Source of the DNA: Sphingobacterium yanglingense
GTDB taxonomy: Bacteria > Bacteroidota > Bacteroidia > Sphingobacteriales > Sphingobacteriaceae
Direction: 5' to 3'
Length of the DNA stretch: 64,000 bases
Assembly: GCF_004363245.1 (NCBI RefSeq)
Contig: NZ_SNYV01000013.1
Coordinates: 396,939 to 460,938 of the forward strand
How positions within the stretch are numbered: the first letter of the stretch is position 1; every line of letters begins with the position of its first letter. Below, piece by piece: positions 27,162 through 34,937 of the stretch. The notes under the pieces are model-generated. The model worked only from the letters and a program-made list of their open reading frames with translations, did not search any database and had not been told where the DNA came from. A program made the translations under genes and the position numbers.

Positions 27162-28040
27162 ATGCGTTTCAAAGCACAGACTTCCAAATATCATGACCGA
27201 TTTTTAGTTTCTTACTTGCATGATATTACTTTCAATACCCCTATTTTTGCCATCAACTACAATTATAATGGGCGTGAAGGAGTACTGTATGTCAAACAGG
27301 AAAATGCCGGTATTACTGGTCAGGTCAACGATCGAATAGCACTTTATTGGCTTAAAAGATTTAAAACAACAATTTCTGCCAACTGCCTGCCACAATATTT
27401 CCAAGGCGATGAGTTTATGAAGTGTTCCTTAGATGCACTTTTAGATCGGCTCTCTAGGGATAATGAAATTAACGCATTAGATAGCTTCCTTCTGAAAGAC
27501 CGTCTGCGTCAGTATTCCGAGTCAGAGTGGGAAGACATAATGGAAGAGGTGCATTGCAGCATGACCTTTCAGGAAGCATATCATCAACTTCTTTTTCAAG
27601 GTATCCAGGTCGATGCCTTTGTCAGTAGCCGGGTCAATGACGGTATGCTTGCCGCTGCTAAGAAATATTTCGGCGCTAAGTCGCAAAATATTAAGCTGGG
27701 CTATATAACGAATGAATTAGTCTCCTCTTTTGTAAATATCGCAGCCGACCTTTATCAGGAGATTGGCAACTGTGAGATCACCAAGATTATTTCTTTTTTC
27801 AGGACGCAGTTAGGCCTCAACATAGGTCCTGTTTCGGCCTCTAATATTTTGGGTTCGATTAAAATGCAAACCACACAGTTACAAGGATCGGTATTCCTCA
27901 CGACATTGGTAGATAGGCAGGATGACGCCTGGATTAGCCAGTTGGTGGGCGACAGGTGTGATACGTATCACATGCCGGATTTAGTATTTGCAGGTTATAG
28001 TGTTATTCCTGCCACCGAGAGTGCGGTTTCACTTCTTTGA
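27162..28040 (+). CDS. Unrecognised 292-residue protein
   Basis: I do not recognise a family. The protein has no signal peptide or membrane helix. The N-terminal 60 residues look like a beta-rich lead (FLVSYLHDITFNTPIFAINY, REGVLYVKQENAGITGQV); the rest is mainly helical with a long amphipathic region (about 85-150). It stands alone between the locus C 3' region and a repeat copy, so context gives no clue. ATG 27162 is followed by a basic stretch (RFKAQTSKYHDRF). Cytoplasmic location is inferred. It could be a regulator or an orphan accessory gene. Confidence 0.7.
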   Translation: MRFKAQTSKYHDRFLVSYLHDITFNTPIFAINYNYNGREGVLYVKQENAGITGQVNDRIALYWLKRFKTTISANCLPQYFQGDEFMKCSLDALLDRLSRDNEINALDSFLLKDRLRQYSESEWEDIMEEVHCSMTFQEAYHQLLFQGIQVDAFVSSRVNDGMLAAAKKYFGAKSQNIKLGYITNELVSSFVNIAADLYQEIGNCEITKIISFFRTQLGLNIGPVSASNILGSIKMQTTQLQGSVFLTTLVDRQDDAWISQLVGDRCDTYHMPDLVFAGYSVIPATESAVSLL

Positions 28041-28047
28041 TAGGAGT

Positions 28048-28385
28048 TTAGCTTCAATATATAGTATAAAGCGTCTTCAGCAAATAACCTTAGACGCTTT
28101 AAATTAAACAAAATAAACCCCGAATTGAATAATCTGTTCGAAATATAAAGTAAATAAAGTTGGCCACTTTTGAATAAAAATGACCAACTAAAAAATTACA
28201 GACTTTATATTCTGACACAAATGTAAGTAGCCTATCCTAGATCGCAGCCAGATATTTATACTTCCGAATATTTTGTTAAATCTATTTGTTTTCGGAATGA
28301 ATTCCGACTTGTCCAATTGTTTTTTGTCTTTTTTTCGAAAATTAGTTTGTTTCTCATATTAGGGGCTTTTAAGGTGGATTTGTTT
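28048..28385 (+). repeat. 338-bp dispersed repeat, copy 1
   Basis: The sequence matches 33332-33670 along its whole length with only scattered differences. It opens with a hairpin TAAAGCGTCT/AGACGCTTTA (28066-28098), and later holds the block ACTTCCGAATATTTTGTTA. No open frame runs through it. Copy 2 stands upstream of an Rpn nuclease gene; no such gene follows copy 1, so copy 1 may be a relic or an independently mobile leader. Confidence 0.8.
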
Positions 28386-28510
28386 TGCTACACCTATTAT
28401 CAATGATGTCGAGTTTTTAATAGCCATGCAGGATTAAGTTGTAGATATGGATAGAGGTGTAAAGCAAGCGAGTGCCGTAAAAGCCAGCCCACCGGAAGAG
28501 CTACGATAAT
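28386..28510. other. Short noncoding stretch between repeat copy 1 and the STAS gene terminator
   Basis: About 125 bp with no gene. Nothing in it matches the sequence after repeat copy 2, which marks the repeat end near 28385. Confidence 0.4.
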
Positions 28511-28545
28511 AAAAACGCCTCAATTTGTATAAAGTGAGGCGTTTT
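28511..28545 (-). terminator. Intrinsic terminator of the STAS-like gene
   Basis: AAAACGCCTCA and TGAGGCGTTTT form an 11-bp stem. On the minus strand it is followed by a T-rich run and lies just after the stop codon of the STAS-like gene. Confidence 0.75.
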
Positions 28546-28548
28546 CTA

Positions 28549-28842
28549 TTAATGAGCAGTTAGCTCCTTATAACTGTCAAAATATGATTTCAGCAATCTT
28601 TTCTGATCGGTTGATACATTTTTGAATTTTAGTTTTTTAGTCACACTCGTGAATCCGTGTTTTTCAATTAATTCACCAAAAGACGAATTGAAGAAAGAAG
28701 AAGAAATAGCCAAAGACCCTATTAGATCGATCTGAATTATTTCATTTACATGGATGGATTTTTCCAAAATAGAATATAATTGAAATCCAGCTACATTAGT
28801 ACTTGTATTATCTACAAGATTGTTGATTTGTAATGTTTTCAT
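28549..28842 (-). CDS. STAS-like (DUF4325-type) protein
   Basis: 97 residues. The pattern NNIIQIDLIGSLAISSSFFN-like (EIIQIDLIGSLAISSSFFNS) followed by a short helical C-terminus matches the STAS-like DUF4325 family, small proteins related to anti-anti-sigma factors. In other bacteria they are usually encoded with a histidine-kinase-like ATPase, which here is broken (28935-29420). The protein could act as a phosphorylatable or binding partner of that ATPase; with the partner damaged it may be an orphan. Its stop is followed at once by a terminator. Confidence 0.75.
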   Translation of the reverse strand: MKTLQINNLVDNTSTNVAGFQLYSILEKSIHVNEIIQIDLIGSLAISSSFFNSSFGELIEKHGFTSVTKKLKFKNVSTDQKRLLKSYFDSYKELTAH

Positions 28843-28934
28843 GATTATATTTTTATTAGTGTTATTCGAAATTTTGGTAATTTAAAAATTTATTTTGTAT
28901 TCATGATGTATGATTGCTGTAAAAAATATGTCAG

Positions 28935-29420
28935 TTAACAATATTCAAAGTCACTGATTTTCAGTTTTTCTAGATTGTCAATCATTATTTCTATTTCAAT
29001 AGCTGTGCCAAAGAAGCATTTAATATCTCTCATCTTAAAGCTGACACCTGGGTTATTTATTATCCATTTGTCATATGTTACCATCCTGAATTCACCTTCA
29101 TGAAAATTTGTTTCATCCAATAGGTTATTTAATCCCAGTCCCCGGTTTCTTGGGGGTGACTGTGTTGTGTTTTTCAGCGTAAAAGCCCAGGCTATAGCGT
29201 CTTCACTCGCCCAAATCTCTTCACCTTTAGACAACAAGTAGTTATTTACACAGTTAGTCAACCCGATACCTGTATCACAAATTGCCAATCTAATTGAGTT
29301 TTTGTTTTTTAATGTATTGAGCATGAGCCACTACACCGGTTTTAGACTTAGCATGGTCAAGGCAGTTATTTAATACTTCATCTAACAATATGTAAGATAT
29401 ATTAAATGTATATAAATAAA
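28935..29420 (-). pseudogene. Broken HATPase (GHKL) partner of the STAS-like protein
   Basis: Two frames together give one ATPase. The upstream frame (about 29420 down to 29290) encodes the N-box, ILLDEVLNNCLDHAKSKTGV, then ends in a stop; the downstream frame (29324-28935, 129 residues) continues with the G1 box LAICDTGIG and the G2 box RGLGLNNLL. The switch falls in an A-rich run near 29290-29315, so a frameshift is likely. The upstream frame has no start: a stop codon comes just before it, and normal proteins of this type have a few hundred more residues. The gene is therefore both 5'-truncated and frameshifted. The short downstream frame might still be translated but would lack the N-box. 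Confidence 0.7.
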
Positions 29421-29423
29421 GTT

Positions 29424-29442
29424 ATTGTTGCAACAATGTTGC
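29424..29442. promoter_or_regulatory. Candidate zinc-regulator (Zur-type) operator
   Basis: Two overlapping palindromes: ATTGTTGCAACAAT (29424-29437, perfect) and GCAAC-AAT-GTTGC (29430-29442). They abut the probable -33 element of the promoter of the metal operon. A Fur-family regulator is encoded in that operon, so autoregulation by repression is a natural inference. Not tested against a known motif. Confidence 0.5.
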
Positions 29443-29443
29443 T

Positions 29444-29469
29444 TTTGATGTAAAATGTTTTTATTTTTG
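29444..29469 (+). promoter_or_regulatory. Promoter of the COG0523/Fur operon
   Basis: TTTG at 29444-29447 and TATTTTTG (TAnnTTTG) at 29462-29469, spacing slightly short but of the Bacteroidota type. Transcription would start near 29475, just before the ATG at 29485. The palindromic operator lies directly upstream. Confidence 0.5.
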
Positions 29470-29484
29470 AATAAAGAAATATAT

Positions 29485-29706
29485 ATGGAAGCGATACCTA
29501 AGAGTTTTGAAGAATGGAAGAACTGTATTGAAGAAAAATGCGGAATTCCACTGACGTTGGAGTTTGCAGAAAAGCGGTTCTCTATTTACACGAATGATCA
29601 CCTGCCGGAAACACAGCGTTTTGTAAAGCTGTATGGTGCTGGACATCTTTCGAACATCAAAGAGTGGCTATCGATCGTCATTCAGGAAAAGCGATATCAA
29701 AAGTAG
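29485..29706 (+). CDS. Small protein leading the zinc-type operon
   Basis: 73 residues from ATG 29485 (MEAIPKSFEEWKNCIEEKCG); the frame is open from 29455 but that lies upstream of the predicted transcript start. It has no signal peptide and two cysteines (near residues 14 and 19). The sequence is helical with an LYGAGHLSNIKEWLS stretch. I do not know a named function. It begins 25 bp before the first COG0523 gene, so it is likely a co-regulated partner, perhaps in metal handling. Confidence 0.7.
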   Translation: MEAIPKSFEEWKNCIEEKCGIPLTLEFAEKRFSIYTNDHLPETQRFVKLYGAGHLSNIKEWLSIVIQEKRYQK

Positions 29707-29730
29707 ATAACAAAATAATAAGCAGAGATC

Positions 29731-30927
29731 ATGAAGAAGAAATTACCGGTAACCGTACTCAGTGGCTTTTTGGGAGCAGGAAAGACCACGTTGTTAAACC
29801 ATGTTCTCCATAATAAGGAAAATCTACGGGTAGCCGTAATCGTCAATGATATGAGCGAAGTCAATATAGATGCACAGACCGTAGAGCGCGAACAGGTACT
29901 CTCACGTACGGAAGAGAAATTGGTCGAGATGAGTAATGGCTGCATCTGCTGCACACTGCGTGAAGATTTGATGGTTGAAGTGGAGCGACTGGCTAAAGAA
30001 GATAGGTTCGACTACCTATTGATCGAAAGTACCGGCATCTCCGAACCCATTCCTGTAGCACAAACATTTAGTTATGTGGATGAAAATAATGGTATAGACC
30101 TGTCGTCCTTTAGTTACATTGATACGATGGTGACAGTGGTCGACTGCTACAATTTTTTCAATGACTTTGGCAGTGCGGAGACCTTAGTGGATAGGGAGTT
30201 GACAGATGATAGTCTGGACAGTAGAACCATTGTCAATCTACTCACCGATCAGATCGAATTTGCCAATGTGATCATTCTCAATAAATCCGATCTGGTGTCA
30301 GAGGAAACATTGGGCATTCTGGAAGCAGCCATCCGCAAACTGAATCCTGGCGCCAAAACTATCCGGACCCAATTTGGTAAAGTTCGCCCCAAAGATATTA
30401 TCGGGACGGGCGCATTCGACTTTGATCAAGCCTCCTCTTCAGCGGGATGGATCAAAGAGCTGGAAACAGAACATACACCAGAGACCGAAGAATATGGTAT
30501 TTCATCCTTTGTGTTTCGCTCGCAGAGGCCATTCCATCCGCAAAGATGGCGTAAATATCTACATGAAAATTACCCTCATAACGTTATTCGCGCTAAGGGA
30601 CTATTCTGGCTAGCTTCCCGTCCTGACGCCGCTATCAGTTTCAGTCAGGCTGGCGGCAGTGTTCGCTTGGAGAATGCCGGATCATGGTGGAGCAGTATGC
30701 CCGAAGACATGCGCTATCAATATCCAGGTTATGCAGACATACGTAGTGACCTGCTAAAGCGATGGCATCCAGAGTGGGAAGATCGGAAGAACGAACTGGT
30801 TTTCATCGGTCAGGATCTGGACAAAGAAAAGTATATGTCAGAACTGGAGGCCTGCCTACTGACAGAAGATGAAGCCGATGACTGGCGTTTTACGTGGTGG
30901 AAAGATGAATTTCCGAAAAACCTTTAA
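29731..30927 (+). CDS. COG0523-family GTPase, probable zinc metallochaperone (ZigA/YciC type)
   Basis: 398 residues. Walker [10 protein letters not shown] (12-20), metal-binding CxCC motif CICC (71-74), switch-like ESTGISEP, guanine-specificity NKSD, and a C-terminal CobW_C domain (about 265-370). COG0523 proteins are GTP-dependent metal chaperones; those in operons with Zur-type regulators are induced by zinc shortage and pass zinc to key enzymes. The linked Fur-family gene and second COG0523 gene support a zinc role. The N-terminal GTPase is complete. Distinguish from CobW (cobalamin), for which there is no context here. Confidence 0.92.
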   Translation: MKKKLPVTVLSGFLGAGKTTLLNHVLHNKENLRVAVIVNDMSEVNIDAQTVEREQVLSRTEEKLVEMSNGCICCTLREDLMVEVERLAKEDRFDYLLIESTGISEPIPVAQTFSYVDENNGIDLSSFSYIDTMVTVVDCYNFFNDFGSAETLVDRELTDDSLDSRTIVNLLTDQIEFANVIILNKSDLVSEETLGILEAAIRKLNPGAKTIRTQFGKVRPKDIIGTGAFDFDQASSSAGWIKELETEHTPETEEYGISSFVFRSQRPFHPQRWRKYLHENYPHNVIRAKGLFWLASRPDAAISFSQAGGSVRLENAGSWWSSMPEDMRYQYPGYADIRSDLLKRWHPEWEDRKNELVFIGQDLDKEKYMSELEACLLTEDEADDWRFTWWKDEFPKNL

Positions 30928-30959
30928 AGCTTAGTTATCGATTTGTGAAAACTAGGACT

Positions 30960-31370
30960 ATGGAAAGATCGAGTGAAATATTGAAAGAAAATTACATAAG
31001 ACCTACAAGGTTGCGGGTACAGGTACTGAACATCTTGATTTCTTCAGAGCAGTCGTTCTCATCCACAGAGATGCGGCATTATTTTGAGGAAGTCCAGGAT
31101 AGGGTCACCATCTATCGAATATTGAATCTACTTTATGAGGCTGGCATACTCGAAAGAACCGTGGATACCGATGGCGCGATAAGGTATTTTTACTGTGCTA
31201 AAAATACGACCTTAAGTCCCTCTTTTCGATGTCTCAGTTGTGGAATGATAGCCCAGCTCAGTCCGCTGCCTGATTTTTATCAGTATGAATTGGGTAAATA
31301 CCAGGTCGATAGAGCGGTTCTTCTTTTTTCTGGAATCTGTGAAGATTGTAAAAATAAGGAGTTAACCTAG
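30960..31370 (+). CDS. zur: Fur-family metalloregulator, probably Zur
   Basis: 136 residues from ATG 30960 (MERSSEILKENY); an in-frame GTG at 30945 is possible but less likely. Winged helix (RVTIYRILNLLYEAGILERT) and two structural zinc pairs, CLSC and CEDC, as in Fur/Zur/PerR proteins. It lies between two COG0523 genes, which is the usual Zur neighbourhood, so zinc is the inferred signal; the sequence alone does not exclude another metal. A palindrome at the operon promoter (29424-29442) is its likely target. Confidence 0.8.
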   Translation: MERSSEILKENYIRPTRLRVQVLNILISSEQSFSSTEMRHYFEEVQDRVTIYRILNLLYEAGILERTVDTDGAIRYFYCAKNTTLSPSFRCLSCGMIAQLSPLPDFYQYELGKYQVDRAVLLFSGICEDCKNKELT

Positions 31371-31413
31371 ATTAGGTTTTATTGCAGTAGCTATAGTTAA
31401 AAACTTGAATAAT

Positions 31414-32430
31414 ATGCAGGAACAGGCAATACGTCCAGTAACGGTTCTTATAGGATTTCTGGGGGCAGGCAAGACAACTTATCTGAATGCGCTTAGGGTT
31501 GCTAACCCTGACAAACGGTATGCTATCATTGAGAATGAAATAGGACAGGTTAACGTAGACGGTCAGATCCTTCACCAGGATCAGGATCTACTGATAGAAC
31601 TGCAGGACGGCTGTTTATGCTGCACGCTCAATAGTGATCTTTATGCCGCTCTTGATCAATTGAACCAAAGGGCTTCAGATTTTGATGAATTGGTTGTTGA
31701 ATGTACCGGCTTGGCCTTGCCTGCTACGATCATAGAACCCTTTACAGTCCATCCTGTCTTTAAGAGAATTTTCCCATTAAAGAGAACAGTTTGTCTGGTG
31801 GATGCCGAATTGATAGAAGATCAATTACAGGAAAGGGACGAGGTCCTGAGACAGATCACGGCAGCAGATGTCATTTTGATCAACAAGACGGAGTATGTAC
31901 ATCCTGACTATGTGCTGTCCTTAAAAAAAAACTTGGCAAAACTTAACCCATTGGCTTCAGTTTTCCTAGAACGGGCAAAAGGTGTATTTCCTTTTGACGA
32001 AATTGAAAAAGTCAGATATATCGCCCAGAAGTCTTTTTTTTTCTTAGTAAATAGAGCAACTGGTCAGGCTGAAAGTGTGCCCTTGATTTCAGATACAGTA
32101 GGTAAGGTACATAAAGATATCACTGTCAAAACCTATGTTTTTGACCAAGAGTTTAATTTTATACACCTCTACTTTTTCTTAAGCAGACTTGTAGCCAGTC
32201 ATCAAGATAAAATATATCGGATGAAAGGAATTGCTTTTAAGAGCGAAGAAAGAAGAAAAATATTTGTTCAGTCCGTTGGATCTCGAATCGATGTAGATTA
32301 TGGAGGAGTTTGGGAAGAAAACGAAACCCGTCAAAACACCTTTGTATTTATCGGAAAGGATATAGATGGACTGAGGGTGGACGAGTACCTTAATGAACTG
32401 TTAATAATTAGTATAGACAAAGTCAGTTAG
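31414..32430 (+). CDS. COG0523-family GTPase, second copy
   Basis: 338 residues from ATG 31414; a TTG nine bases upstream is also in frame. Walker [10 protein letters not shown] (14-22), CxCC motif CLCC (67-70), ECTGLALP and NKTE in place of the common NKxD, which is a small deviation in the base-recognition motif. The C-terminal CobW_C-like part is present. It is more diverged than the first copy and probably serves a different client or metal load. It follows the regulator by 43 bp and runs into the lipoprotein gene with a 2-bp gap. Confidence 0.9.
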   Translation: MQEQAIRPVTVLIGFLGAGKTTYLNALRVANPDKRYAIIENEIGQVNVDGQILHQDQDLLIELQDGCLCCTLNSDLYAALDQLNQRASDFDELVVECTGLALPATIIEPFTVHPVFKRIFPLKRTVCLVDAELIEDQLQERDEVLRQITAADVILINKTEYVHPDYVLSLKKNLAKLNPLASVFLERAKGVFPFDEIEKVRYIAQKSFFFLVNRATGQAESVPLISDTVGKVHKDITVKTYVFDQEFNFIHLYFFLSRLVASHQDKIYRMKGIAFKSEERRKIFVQSVGSRIDVDYGGVWEENETRQNTFVFIGKDIDGLRVDEYLNELLIISIDKVS

Positions 32431-32432
32431 AA

Positions 32433-33131
32433 ATGAAAATACAGATAAAATTTATTTTTCCACTACTCTTGATGGTTTTAAACAGCTGCAGTCCTCAGAA
32501 ACAAGATATTGTATGGAAGTGGAATAAGGACAATGAGAAAATGCACTTCTTTGTCGGTCAACAAATACCATTGCGAGTAGACATTAACAGTAAAGATAGA
32601 CCTGATTCCGTCTGGATACAGATCAAACAAGTCGATGGAGGCAATTGGTCATATTTAAAGCCTGTGCCGTCTCATCTATTATTGTCGCATAGTCCTTACA
32701 GTGTTGAAACCAATATAGAGGTCCCAGACACAGCTAATACGGGCAAATACAAAGTCGGACTTTTTGCAAAACTACCGGATGGATCCATCATTCAGGATAT
32801 AGTGGATATAGATCTAAGTATAGATACATCTTTTCCATGGATATCAGACCTAGATATTGGGCTCAATGCCAGACAGGACGATCTCCATCTTGCCGCTGAT
32901 CTTTCTGCTGCTAAGAAAATCAATAAAGTGCATGTTTATATTGAAGGGGCAGGCTGGAAGGGCAGCTATGATTTTCAAGGCAGTAGTCTGAAAGATCGGA
33001 TAACCGCACATTTTCACGAACATGTAGATATTAAAGAAGCCCCTGCTGGTGATTACTCCCTACAGTTGGTTTTAACTGATGGTTTGGGAAGAGTTACCAA
33101 ACAAAAAGGAAGCTTTAAAAAAACGAAATAG
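32433..33131 (+). CDS. Lipoprotein of the zinc-type operon, function unknown
   Basis: 232 residues with lipobox LNSC (acylated Cys19). The rest is beta-rich, reading as two Ig-like domains (about 28-130 and 135-230). A histidine-rich motif HFHEHVD lies near residues 193-199 and could bind zinc. No family recognised with confidence. The gene begins 2 bp after the second COG0523 gene, so it is translated with it; a surface or periplasmic role in zinc capture is an inference from context and the His cluster. Confidence 0.8.
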   Translation: MKIQIKFIFPLLLMVLNSCSPQKQDIVWKWNKDNEKMHFFVGQQIPLRVDINSKDRPDSVWIQIKQVDGGNWSYLKPVPSHLLLSHSPYSVETNIEVPDTANTGKYKVGLFAKLPDGSIIQDIVDIDLSIDTSFPWISDLDIGLNARQDDLHLAADLSAAKKINKVHVYIEGAGWKGSYDFQGSSLKDRITAHFHEHVDIKEAPAGDYSLQLVLTDGLGRVTKQKGSFKKTK

Positions 33132-33331
33132 AAAATACACAGTAATCAGAAATTACGGTATGGGCACCAAAAAAAATCTTCACAAGAATAAAACTGTAAA
33201 AAGCTACAATACGATCGCTGCCGGTACTTTTCAAATTCATCTTTAGGGACACTTAAATGAACACGTTTCTTATAAGTACGAGGAGTGATTTTAAACGTTA
33301 AAAACCGCAAGGAATAAAACGTCGTATATTC
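33132..33331. other. Noncoding stretch between the zinc operon and repeat copy 2
   Basis: 200 bp. A short frame of 28 codons (33160-33246, ATG to TAG, basic N-terminus MGTKKNLHKNKT) is the only thing that might be expressed; I do not call it. No terminator is obvious. Confidence 0.4.
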
Positions 33332-33670
33332 TTAGCTTCAATATATAGTATAAAGCGTCTTTGGCGGATAGCCTTAGACGCTTTAAATTAAACAAAAATA
33401 ACCCCGAATTGAATAAACTGTTCGAAACATAAAGTAAATAAAGTTGGCCAGTTTTGAATAAAAATGACCAACTAAAAAAATTACAGACTTTATATTCTGA
33501 CACAAATGTAAGTAGCCTATCCAAGATCGCAATCAGAAAATTATACTTCCGAATATTTTGTTAAATCTATTTGTTTTCTGAAGAAATTCCGATCTGTCCA
33601 ATCGTTTTTTGTTTATTTTTCGAAAATTAGTTTGTTTCCCGTATTAGGGCGCTTTTAAGGGGGATTTATT
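33332..33670 (+). repeat. 338-bp dispersed repeat, copy 2, upstream of the Rpn gene
   Basis: Matches 28048-28385 along its whole length. The opening hairpin TAAAGCGTCT/AGACGCTTTA is kept, and here the loop can pair further (GGC with GCC). It ends about 155 bp before the Rpn-family gene, so it may be that gene's leader or the left end of a mobile unit that includes it. Confidence 0.8.
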
Positions 33671-33825
33671 TAGATTCTCTCTTTTCATGGTTTAGTTTTT
33701 TCTTTCGGTAAATTCTCTTCCATCATTTAAATTGCTGTTTGCCATCTTTGATTTTTTTTGCTAATTATTTTAGTTTTAATGATTTTGCATTTGTATCTTT
33801 ATGTGATTAACCAATAGAGAGAATT

Positions 33826-34755
33826 ATGAATACAGGACAACGATTAAAACCTGCTAAGAAGAACGATGAACTTCTGAAAGCGATCTTCGAGGATAATTTT
33901 CCTGATTTTTTACGTTTTATGTATGCAGAAGCAGAGGATATCTTCGATCTGGATCGAGGATTGACTTTTATGGACAAAGAGCTGTTGGAGATTATTCCGG
34001 ACCGCGATCGTAAGAAAGGCAAGCGTATCGCTGATCTTTTAGTGAAGGTATTCTTGAAGGACGGTAGAGAGAAATGGATTTTGGTCCATACCGAGATCGA
34101 GGGCGGTAGCGACGACCGGTTCTCGCACCGTATATTTGAGTACCACTACCGTATACTGGATCGTTATCGCGTTCCTGTAGAGACTATTGTTGTTTTTACT
34201 GGTAGTCGTAGCCAGCGGCGGTCCGACGAATACCGGTACAAAGTATTCCGCACTTCGTTCGAGTTTCGCTACTTAAGCTATCAGATATTTGATCATCAGG
34301 AGTCCGAGCTCCTTGCGATGGACAATATATTTGCGTATATTGTATTGGCATGTCAGAAAGCTTTGGATGAAAACAAGCTGCCTGAAGAGGAACTGGCCGA
34401 AGAGCGTAGTACAATAGCTCGAGCGCTTATCGAGACCAATAAATATAGTAAAGACCGTATAATGAGCTTTTTAGTTTTTTTAAAGAGTTTTCTTTTTATA
34501 CGAGATAAGGATTTAAATAGTAACTTTGACAAATACATTTATCAAGTGACAGGAGGCACAATTCAAATGGGTGTAATAGAGACCATCAAAAGACAGGAAA
34601 GAGAAAAGGTTCAGCTTGAAGAACGAGCGAAAGCTGAGGCTGAGAAATTAGCTGAGAAACGTGAAATAGCTCTAGAATTCAAAAAAATGGGGCTACCTCT
34701 AGCCGATATCGCCAAAGGTACCGGGCTTACCGTTGAAGAGATCGAAAAGCTTTAG
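33826..34755 (+). CDS. Rpn-family recombination-promoting nuclease / PD-(D/E)XK transposase-like protein
   Basis: 309 residues. The N-terminal half carries the PD-(D/E)XK nuclease fold of the Rpn (YhgA-like) family: the stretch FMDKELLEIIPDRDRKKGKR, then IADLLVKVFLKDG and VHTEIEG supply the acidic residues, followed by FSHRIFEYHYRILDRY. The C-terminus has the usual charged coiled coil (RQEREKVQLEERAKAEAEKL) and a short HTH-like end (LPLADIAKGTGLTVEEIEKL). Rpn proteins nick DNA and promote RecA-independent recombination; they are commonly multi-copy. Repeat copy 2 lies directly upstream. Confidence 0.9.
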   Translation: MNTGQRLKPAKKNDELLKAIFEDNFPDFLRFMYAEAEDIFDLDRGLTFMDKELLEIIPDRDRKKGKRIADLLVKVFLKDGREKWILVHTEIEGGSDDRFSHRIFEYHYRILDRYRVPVETIVVFTGSRSQRRSDEYRYKVFRTSFEFRYLSYQIFDHQESELLAMDNIFAYIVLACQKALDENKLPEEELAEERSTIARALIETNKYSKDRIMSFLVFLKSFLFIRDKDLNSNFDKYIYQVTGGTIQMGVIETIKRQEREKVQLEERAKAEAEKLAEKREIALEFKKMGLPLADIAKGTGLTVEEIEKL

Positions 34756-34786
34756 CTAGAATACATCGATATAATAACATATTAAG

Positions 34787-34815
34787 ATAGCCATCCGGTA
34801 CGACTGGGTGGCTAT
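34787..34815 (+). terminator. Probable terminator of the Rpn gene
   Basis: A 10-bp stem (34787-34796 with 34806-34815) with one G-U pair valid in plus-strand RNA and a 9-nt loop. The T run that follows is weak (GCTGTTTT). Confidence 0.55.
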
Positions 34816-34937
34816 TGCTGTTTTATCAGCTCCCTTTACGGCGATGCGAGTGCTTGCTTATGTGTTGTATTATAGTGGTATACAGTGTTATATTTATATA
34901 TTCATAAAAGGCTCCGCGCTAGCGGTTTATAATTGGT

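Noticed and set aside
33160..33246. 28-codon frame after the zinc operon
   Set aside because: Short, low-complexity basic sequence without promoter, conservation or partner; chance is enough to explain it.
33291..33524. 77-codon minus-strand frame
   Set aside because: It overlaps the 338-bp repeat and the equivalent frame is not kept in copy 1.
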